Assembly (NCBI GenBank): GCA_023420795.1
Contig: JAEZVM010000042.1
Coordinates: 1-8,562, forward strand
Length of the DNA: 8,562 nucleotides
Source: Pseudomonadota bacterium
GTDB lineage: Bacteria > Pseudomonadota > Gammaproteobacteria > Burkholderiales > Burkholderiaceae_D
Reading direction: 5' to 3'
Made by a program: the position numbers and the translations under genes. Position 1 is the stretch's first letter. Each line of letters starts with the position of its first letter. Shown here in pieces: positions 1-4,911 of this stretch. The notes under the pieces were generated by a model. It ran no database searches, was not told the DNA's origin, and saw only the letters and a program-made list of their open reading frames with translations.

Positions 1-919
1 CCGAGGTCTGAGGATCGGTCAGCAAGGCCTGCTGCACCGGCGTAATACCGCTTGCCAGAGTGACGTCATGCCCGTATCCCGCCCAGTTGCGGCCGGATGC
101 GCCGGTGATGCAGCCACTTTCGGCCAGTTCATGCACGCCGGGCAGCAACGGAATCTGCTTCATGTCCAGGCGGGCAGTCAGGCCGGCGCCGCGTGTCAGT
201 TCCAGCAGGTGGCCGAGCAGGCCGAAGCCGGTCACATCCGTCATCGCATGCACGCCGTCCAATTCCGCCAGCGCCTTGCCAGGCTTGTTGAGTTTGGTGG
301 TGTTCTCGATCATCGCCGCATAGCCGGCCGCGTCGAGCACATTCTTCTTCAGCGCGGCGGACAGGATACCGACGCCGAGCGGCTTACCGAGAATCAGCTT
401 GTCGCCCGGCCTGGCATCGGCATTGCGCTTGATCTTGGACGGATGCACCAGTCCCATCACGACCAGTCCGTAGATGGGCTCGACAGAATCGATGGTGTGG
501 CCGCCGGCGATCGGGATGCCGGCTTCGGCGCAGATCGATTCGCCGCCCTGGATGATTTTGCCGACGATATCGAGCGGCAGCTTGTTGATCGGCATGCCGA
601 CCAGCGCTAGTGCCATGATCGGCGTGCCGCCCATTGCATACACGTCCGAGATCGCATTGGTCGCGGCGATGCGGCCGAAGTCATACGGATCATCGACGAT
701 GGGCATGAAGAAATCGGTGGTGGCGACCAGCGCCTGCTCGTCGTTGAGCTTATAAACGGCGGCATCGTCCGAGGTTTCGATGCCGACCAGCAGCTCCTTC
801 GGCACGGGAAAACCGCTGGAACGCTTCAGGATGTCGGCCAGCACGCCGGGCGCGATCTTGCAGCCGCAGCCGCCGCCATGGGAAAACGAGGTCAGTCTGA
901 TATCGGTTGGGGCATTCAT
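1..919 (-). CDS. selD: Selenide, water dikinase (selenophosphate synthetase), 3' end cut by window edge
   Basis: SelD makes selenophosphate from selenide and ATP in the cytoplasm; this is the selenium donor for 2-selenouridine in tRNA and for selenocysteine. The 306 visible codons align by eye along most of E. coli SelD: the glycine-rich start HGGGCGCK (residues 14-21), the Mg/ATP-binding ETSDDAAVY and [12 protein letters not shown], then [34 protein letters not shown] and a final DPQTS at the edge. Cys18 (bases 866-868) matches the catalytic Cys17 of E. coli and is encoded by TGC, so this is the cysteine form and not a selenoprotein; Lys21 matches the essential Lys20. About 40 residues should lie beyond the left edge. 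The ATG at 919 is preceded by AAAGGA at a good distance. The gene is divergent from mnmH, which uses its product. No selA, selB or selC is visible here. Confidence 0.97.
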   Translation of the reverse strand, partial: MNAPTDIRLTSFSHGGGCGCKIAPGVLADILKRSSGFPVPKELLVGIETSDDAAVYKLNDEQALVATTDFFMPIVDDPYDFGRIAATNAISDVYAMGGTPIMALALVGMPINKLPLDIVGKIIQGGESICAEAGIPIAGGHTIDSVEPIYGLVVMGLVHPSKIKRNADARPGDKLILGKPLGVGILSAALKKNVLDAAGYAAMIENTTKLNKPGKALAELDGVHAMTDVTGFGLLGHLLELTRGAGLTARLDMKQIPLLPGVHELAESGCITGASGRNWAGYGHDVTLASGITPVQQALLTDPQTS

Positions 920-943
920 GTCGGTAATTCCTTTCAGCCCCGG

Positions 944-970
944 ATTATCCCTCAAACCACGCAAAACCAA
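944..970 (-). promoter_or_regulatory. Possible selD promoter
   Basis: On the minus strand a TTGGTT (-35-like, 965-970) and GATAAT (-10-like, 944-949) are separated by 15 bp. Transcription would start about 20 bases before the selD ATG. The spacer is shorter than the ideal 17, so this is a weak call based on pattern alone. Confidence 0.3.
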
Positions 971-980
971 GCCGCGCACG

Positions 981-986
981 TACAAT
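981..986 (+). promoter_or_regulatory. Possible -10 element for mnmH
   Basis: TACAAT is one mismatch from the TATAAT consensus and ends 6 bases before the mnmH ATG, so transcription would begin at or next to the start codon. It lies within the small palindrome TACAATGTA (981-989). No good -35 hexamer sits 16-18 bp upstream, so support is weak. Confidence 0.2.
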
Positions 987-992
987 GTAGGC

Positions 993-2042
993 ATGCAAGA
1001 TTTCACTTCCTACGACCTGATCATCGATGCGCGCAGCCCGCATGAATACGATGAAGACCACATCCCCGGCGCAATCAATCTGCCGGTAGTCAATGACGAA
1101 GAATATGCGGAAGTCGGCACGCTGCATCGGACCGATCCGATGGCGGCCTATCAGCTCGGTGCGCGTTATTCATTGATCAACATCGCCCACCACATCGAGC
1201 AATGCGTGTCGAAACAGGAAGGCAGAATCAAGATCCTGGTCTATTGCTTCCGTGGCGGCAAGCGCAGCAAGGTATGGTTCGACGTGCTCGACACCATCGG
1301 CTACCGGGTGGAGAAGCTCAAGGGTGGCTGGAAGGCATACCGGCGCTGGGTCAATGAACAACTGGCAGTCGTGCCGGAAAATTTCAGATATATCGTGGTG
1401 TCGGGACCGACCGGCTGTGGCAAGACGAGATTGCTGGCGGCCTTGCAGGAGCAGGGCGCGCAGGTGCTCGACCTCGAAGGCATTGCGGTCCATCGCGGTT
1501 CCATCATCGGCGCGGTGCCGGGCAGGGCGCAGCCGCGACAGAAGATGTTCGACAGCCTGCTGCTGCAGCGGCTGTCCGGCTTCGATCCGGCGCTTCCGGT
1601 GTGGGTGGAAGCGGAGAGCAAGAAAATAGGGCAGGTGCAGTTGCCGGAGGCGCTACTGTCCGGCATGCGCAGGAGCATGACCATTACCGTCGATGCGCCG
1701 ATGCCCGAGCGCGTGCAGCTGTTGCGCGAGGATTACGCGCACTTCGAGCAGGATCCGCAGGCGCTGATCGAGCGGCTGGTCTATCTGCGGCCGCTGATCG
1801 GCGGCGAGGAATTCACCGTGTGGCAGGAACTGGCCGACCGGCGCGCCGTGCCGGAACTGTTCGAGCGGCTGATGCGCAATCATTACGATCCGGCATACCG
1901 GCGCTCGATCCTGCGCAATTATCCGGCGATCGATGCATCGCCGAAGATTGAGTTGCAATCCCTGTCGCTGGAAAACCTGCAGCCGGTCGCCCGATCGCTG
2001 AGGGAACAGTTCGAATCTGAAGCGACTGCGGTCAATCCCTGA
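993..2042 (+). CDS. mnmH: tRNA 2-selenouridine synthase (MnmH/SelU): rhodanese plus P-loop domains
   Basis: MnmH replaces the sulfur of 2-thiouridine at tRNA wobble position 34 with selenium from selenophosphate, through a geranylated intermediate. The 349 residues (E. coli 364) hold an N-terminal rhodanese domain (about 1-125) with [11 protein letters not shown] and the active-site loop CFRGGKRS, where Cys85 (bases 1245-1247) matches catalytic Cys97 of E. coli. A P-loop domain follows, with Walker A GPTGCGKT (138-145), then [11 protein letters not shown] (160-170), VEAESKKIG (205-213) and HYDPAYRRS (298-306), all family signatures. The frame stays open upstream to an ATG at 780, but that extension runs over the 5' end of selD on the other strand and lacks family similarity. 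ATG 993 puts the rhodanese strand right at the N-terminus. Another in-frame ATG at 918 has a GGGG run upstream but overlaps the selD start. No good ribosome binding site precedes 993, so the start is less sure than the function. Confidence 0.95.
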   Translation: MQDFTSYDLIIDARSPHEYDEDHIPGAINLPVVNDEEYAEVGTLHRTDPMAAYQLGARYSLINIAHHIEQCVSKQEGRIKILVYCFRGGKRSKVWFDVLDTIGYRVEKLKGGWKAYRRWVNEQLAVVPENFRYIVVSGPTGCGKTRLLAALQEQGAQVLDLEGIAVHRGSIIGAVPGRAQPRQKMFDSLLLQRLSGFDPALPVWVEAESKKIGQVQLPEALLSGMRRSMTITVDAPMPERVQLLREDYAHFEQDPQALIERLVYLRPLIGGEEFTVWQELADRRAVPELFERLMRNHYDPAYRRSILRNYPAIDASPKIELQSLSLENLQPVARSLREQFESEATAVNP

Positions 2043-2118
2043 TCCGGTGCTCCCGGAAAATGGAATGTCCGTCTTACTTCTGAGAATGTAAGAGACTCGT
2101 TACAAGTCCGAGCGGGCG

Positions 2119-2151
2119 TGAAAAAGCCCCGGGCTTATACGCCAGGGGCTT
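2119..2151 (-). terminator. Rho-independent terminator of the FtsH-like gene
   Basis: On the minus strand a 7-bp stem AAGCCCC/GGGGCTT (2145-2151 with 2124-2130) encloses a 14-base loop and runs straight into a T tract (the A run at 2121-2125 on the plus strand). It begins 27 bases past the stop codon of the protease gene. On the plus strand the same stem has no T tail, so it should not end mnmH transcripts efficiently. Confidence 0.85.
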
Positions 2152-2178
2152 GGAACGGTCTTGAATCAATTGCAAATA

Positions 2179-4095
2179 TCAGGCTGCTTCCGGCTGCTTC
2201 TCATCCATCTCGGCCAGCAGTTCGAAGACCTCATCCTTCGACAGCACATAACGCTCCAGCAGCGTGTCCTTCAGCTTCCACATCAGGTCTTTGTAGCCTT
2301 TCATTGCTTCCAGCGTCTGCGTGTACAGCTCGTCGGCCTTCGCTTCCACCTGGCGCATTGCCTCGTCGTTCGATGCTTCACGCTTGAATCGGGTGTAATC
2401 GACCTTGGAACGTGAATACATCGACAGCTGGTTGACCATCAGGTCGAGCTTGGCAGTGATCTTCTGGATGTCGTTCTGGCTGCCGGTCGAGATGCCGCGC
2501 GCGCCGTAGAACAGCTCCTCCGCCGCTACGCCGCCATAGAGCTGGATCACATCCTGCTCCATTTCCTCCAGCGTCTGCAGCGACACGTCTTCCGATGACG
2601 ACAGCACGTAGCCGAGCGCGCCGACCTTGGACACCGACTCGGTGCTGATCTTCAGCAGGCGGGATTTTTCCTTTACCTCGTCCCAGCTCATGCCTTCGCG
2701 TAGATACGGATCGATCTGCATGAAGAAGTGTCCCAGTTCGTGCAAGGCGACGCGCTCGCGCTTCTTGTCCTGATCCGCAGTGGTGGCGCGGTCGGTCAGG
2801 CCGATCGACGCGCGCTCGAACGCGCGGAACAGCACATCAGTGGTGATCAGTGTCTTTTCCTGGATCGCGATCATGCTGGCGCGATCAACCACGGTTTCCA
2901 GCAGGGCCGGGCTCATGTTCGCGGTGATGTCGGCCGCGTAGTCGAGGTTCAGGTTGGACCAGTCGATGCACTTCGGATCCTTCTTTGCCAGGAACACGCG
3001 CAGCAGTTCGCGGCGCTCCGACTTGTTCGGGAGGCGGAAATTGATCTTCACCTGGAAGCGGCGCAGCATCGCCTCGTCCATTTGCGTGCTTGCATCATCG
3101 AAGTTCGAGGCCACCACCCAGATCACGCCCGCGCCTTGGTTACTCTTGACGCCGTCGAGAAGGCTGAGCAGCGTGTTGGCGGTGTCGTCGTCCCACTTGC
3201 GCTCGCTGCGGCCGCGCGGCATGAACAAGCTTTGCGCCTCGTCGAGGAAGATGATGCAGCGTCCCTGTGCGCATGCCTTCTTGTAAATCGCGTTGAGCGC
3301 CTTGGAGCCGCCGCCAACATAACCGTTTTCCAGCGCGGAACCCGACGCCTGGATCAGCGGAATGTCGAGTTGCTTGGCCAGATAGCCGGCGAGCTTGGTC
3401 TTGCCGGTACCGGCAGGGCCGGTCAGCATCACGTTGAACGGCTTGTCGATGTTATGCGAGCGATACAGGTCGCGGTTGCGGATCATCTCTTCGAGATGCG
3501 CGACTTCCTGCTTGATGTCTTCCATGCCGACCAGGTCGTCCATGCTGCCCTTCAGGCTGTCCGGCTTGACGACGGATGCGCCCGAGGCCATGCCCGGCAT
3601 GCCTTTCTTCAGACCGACGAAGAGGAAGACCAGCAGCAGGATGCCGATCGCATTGCGGGCGAGGAAGCCGCCGACATTGGACATGACGCTGTTGCCGCCT
3701 TCGTCCTGCAGGATGGCCTCGTTCTTGGCGAGGAAGTCATCCTTCGCGATCGCATACGGAATCGCGTTCTTCAGCAAAACTTCGCGCTCCAGATTGCTGT
3801 GCGAGGTGCTTGGCACCTTCACCACACGAATCTGGGTTTCATCCTTGTACTTGAATACATAGCGCGGGAAGTCCGACAGCGGCTGCGCTACCAGCAGGTA
3901 TTCAAGGCGGTTCTTGTTTTCCGCCAGACGGGTGATTTCGGAGATGTCCTGCGACTGCACCACCGGATTGGCGCCGGTAAGCGTTAGCGGCCTGAAAACC
4001 GCTACCGCGACAGTCGCGAACGCAATCAGCACGAGCAGGGTCGTGACCACGTAAGCATTTTTGAAAGAGTCGTACATCTTTGAAAAGTTCGGCAT
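2179..4095 (-). CDS. FtsH-like membrane-anchored AAA+ zinc metalloprotease (divergent paralogue)
   Basis: Probably an ATP-driven inner-membrane protease that unfolds and degrades membrane or cytoplasmic proteins. The 638 residues (E. coli FtsH 644) run as: TM1 about 14-35, a domain of roughly 105 residues expected in the periplasm, TM2 about 146-163, AAA module, then M41 peptidase. Visible motifs are Walker A GPAGTGKT (226-233), pore loop YVG (259-261), Walker B IIFLDEA (281-287), zinc site HELGH (452-456), and TGSQNDIQK with Asp542 as likely third zinc ligand. A helical C-terminus matches the FtsH tail. It differs from canonical FtsH in the second region of homology: MLRRFQVKI (343-351) replaces the usual LRPGRFDRQ, losing the PG between the two arginines, and DEAQ replaces DEID. 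It is therefore probably not the housekeeping FtsH. ATG 4095 has AGGA (4103-4106) 7 bases upstream and an AAGGA touching it; Met7 (ATG 4077) is less well placed. The gene stands alone with its own terminator. Confidence 0.9.
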   Translation of the reverse strand: MPNFSKMYDSFKNAYVVTTLLVLIAFATVAVAVFRPLTLTGANPVVQSQDISEITRLAENKNRLEYLLVAQPLSDFPRYVFKYKDETQIRVVKVPSTSHSNLEREVLLKNAIPYAIAKDDFLAKNEAILQDEGGNSVMSNVGGFLARNAIGILLLVFLFVGLKKGMPGMASGASVVKPDSLKGSMDDLVGMEDIKQEVAHLEEMIRNRDLYRSHNIDKPFNVMLTGPAGTGKTKLAGYLAKQLDIPLIQASGSALENGYVGGGSKALNAIYKKACAQGRCIIFLDEAQSLFMPRGRSERKWDDDTANTLLSLLDGVKSNQGAGVIWVVASNFDDASTQMDEAMLRRFQVKINFRLPNKSERRELLRVFLAKKDPKCIDWSNLNLDYAADITANMSPALLETVVDRASMIAIQEKTLITTDVLFRAFERASIGLTDRATTADQDKKRERVALHELGHFFMQIDPYLREGMSWDEVKEKSRLLKISTESVSKVGALGYVLSSSEDVSLQTLEEMEQDVIQLYGGVAAEELFYGARGISTGSQNDIQKITAKLDLMVNQLSMYSRSKVDYTRFKREASNDEAMRQVEAKADELYTQTLEAMKGYKDLMWKLKDTLLERYVLSKDEVFELLAEMDEKQPEAA

Positions 4096-4148
4096 TCCTT
4101 ATTCCTATAAAACAGCAAAAAATGCACGCATACGACCTGTTTTTTCAA

Positions 4149-4176
4149 ACTGTACTGCGCGCAACATTTCGAACAA
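4149..4176 (-). promoter_or_regulatory. Possible promoter of the FtsH-like gene
   Basis: On the minus strand TTGTTC (4171-4176) and TACAGT (4149-4154) are separated by 16 bp. Transcription would start near 4142, giving a leader of about 46 bases. Each hexamer departs from consensus at two positions, so this is only a candidate. I see no clear sigma-32-type heat-shock promoter. Confidence 0.3.
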
Positions 4177-4436
4177 GCAGTGATAGGACAAAGCAAGGCT
4201 GTAATGGTTGCCTTCACCAACCGGATAAAACGCTGTTTTTTTCTATGAAGGTGATAGAGAGAACCAAAATGAAATCGTGATATCGCCTGTCTTGCTGATT
4301 GGAAAAAGTCCAGCCTTATCAGGTGCTTAACGAATCAATGACGCAAGGAAAAGCGCGGGCAGCCAAAAATTGATCGCGCGCAATCGAGAAAGGAAAACCA
4401 AGTGTTTTAATGAATTGCAACGTCGAACGACGGCAT

Positions 4437-4443
4437 GGAGGGG
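4437..4443 (+). promoter_or_regulatory. Strong ribosome binding site of the 42-codon gene
   Basis: GGAGGGG lies just before the ATG at 4447, with 5 bases between the core GGAGG and the start. It is the strongest Shine-Dalgarno match I found in the window and the main reason to believe the short frame is translated. Confidence 0.75.
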
Positions 4444-4446
4444 ACA

Positions 4447-4575
4447 ATGTTTTCGACGATTATTCTAATACTCGCATTACTCGCTTCAGGGGCAATCGCA
4501 GGTGCGTTTATCCTTGCTCTGAAGGAGCTGAACAGAATTGACAATATTTCCGGAAAGTCCAGCCACTCAGGCTGA
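4447..4575 (+). CDS. Small single-pass membrane protein, 42 residues, function unknown
   Basis: I do not recognise this protein. It begins MFSTIILILALLASGAIAGA. Residues 2-25 form one uncharged hydrophobic segment with small residues (Ser, Gly, Ala) in its second half, as expected for a helix in the inner membrane. A short polar tail with KELNR and DNISGKSS follows. Ser14-Gly15-Ala16 could suggest a signal peptide, but there is no basic N-terminus and almost no mature part would be left, so a membrane peptide is more likely. The ribosome binding site GGAGG is excellent. The stop codon overlaps the end of the opposite-strand gene by 9 bp. It lies 351 bp from the divergent FtsH-like protease gene. 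Small membrane peptides can act as adaptors or inhibitors of such proteases, but no role can be assigned from sequence. Confidence 0.6.
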   Translation: MFSTIILILALLASGAIAGAFILALKELNRIDNISGKSSHSG

Positions 4576-4761
4576 TGCGGCTTCCGGCTGTCTTTTCAGT
4601 TCCGAATTCCGCGCTTCGAGCAGGCGCGCGAACGCCAATAATTCCTTTTCGGTCGCCAGATCATTCAGGTAAGAAATCCTGCCGTCCACGATCACCAGTT
4701 TTGCCTGTTGTGCGAGCGCGAGAATTTCGTCGCGCTTCAATTCATGCGTGGCTGTTTTCAT
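4567..4761 (-). CDS. Small soluble protein, 64 residues, function unknown
   Basis: I do not recognise this protein. It is charged and predicted mainly helical: a first helix around KRDEILALAQQAKLVIV, a short DGRISYLND turn, then a helix around TEKELLAFARLLEARN, and a polar tail ending QPEAASA. There is no membrane segment or signal peptide. The start is a choice between two ATGs two codons apart. ATG 4767 abuts the Shine-Dalgarno AAGGA (4768-4772) with no spacing, while ATG 4761 lies 6 bases from it, so 4761 is preferred (66 residues if 4767 is used). The gene converges on the 42-codon gene with a 9-bp overlap and is divergent from the PAS-GGDEF-EAL gene. Codon use resembles the flanking genes, and the reading frame and ribosome binding site support a real gene. 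Confidence 0.65.
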   Translation of the reverse strand: MKTATHELKRDEILALAQQAKLVIVDGRISYLNDLATEKELLAFARLLEARNSELKRQPEAASA

Positions 4762-4767
4762 TTTCAT

Positions 4768-4772
4768 TCCTT
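4768..4772 (-). promoter_or_regulatory. Ribosome binding site that decides the start of the 64-residue gene
   Basis: AAGGA on the minus strand touches the upstream ATG (4767) and is 6 bases from the second ATG (4761). Normal spacing favours the second one. Confidence 0.6.
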
Positions 4773-4827
4773 TTTGACAATTGAAAGTTTTTGCTGCTTT
4801 TCAACAGCAATTTCGATGCCAGCTTTA

Positions 4828-4858
4828 TTGCAAATATTGCATCGCAAGGTGGTAACAT
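4828..4858 (+). promoter_or_regulatory. Possible promoter of the PAS-GGDEF-EAL gene, with an inverted repeat
   Basis: TTGCAA (4828-4833) and TAACAT (4853-4858) are separated by 19 bp, wider than ideal. The -35 box overlaps an inverted repeat TGCAA-ATA-TTGCA (4829-4841), and a wider pair CGATGC/GCATCG sits at 4814-4819 and 4839-4844. These could be a regulator binding site. A separate small hairpin, TTGCTG/CAGCAA (4791-4796 with 4805-4810), lies upstream. All of this is pattern evidence only. Confidence 0.3.
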
Positions 4859-4911
4859 AGCCGCTTCATGAAAAACTCTTCAGCAAGCGCCGCCGGCGAG
4901 TCAGGATCAAG

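Larger units (their letters stand above)
4096..4446. other. 350-bp region without a convincing gene, between divergent genes
   Basis: This AT-richer stretch separates the FtsH-like gene from the 42-codon gene and must hold the promoters of both. It contains a small inverted repeat GGTTG/CAACC (4206-4210 and 4218-4222, 7-base loop) with a T tract at 4236-4242, which is too far away for a classical terminator. Short reading frames exist (one ends at 4280), but none has a ribosome binding site with a protein-like translation. I cannot identify an RNA gene or operator with confidence. Confidence 0.6.

Noticed and set aside
68..610. Plus-strand open frame of 180 codons
   Set aside because: It is the antisense shadow of selD, whose frame is confirmed by family motifs along its length.
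866..868. Possible selenocysteine in the SelD active site
   Set aside because: The codon is TGC (Cys18), not TGA.
780..992. N-terminal extension of mnmH from ATG 780
   Set aside because: It runs antisense through the conserved catalytic N-terminus of selD, and its translation has no similarity to MnmH N-termini.
2043..2093. Small hairpins after mnmH (TCCGG/CCGGA at 2043-2057; TCTTAC/GTAAGA at 2072-2093)
   Set aside because: Stems of 5-6 bp with no following T tract; not enough to call a terminator for mnmH.
2728..3987. Long plus-strand open frame of 419 codons
   Set aside because: It is antisense to the FtsH-like gene. Its translation has no recognisable motifs, while the minus strand has a full set of AAA and M41 motifs.
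4080..4280. 66-codon plus-strand frame over the 5' end of the FtsH-like gene
   Set aside because: No ribosome binding site, and the translation is not protein-like; it overlaps the likely promoter and leader of the protease gene.
4305..4571. Two copies of AAAGTCCAGCC, each followed by TCAGG (4305-4323 and 4554-4571)
   Set aside because: Several 11-base matches are expected by chance in a window of this size, and no longer duplication surrounds them.
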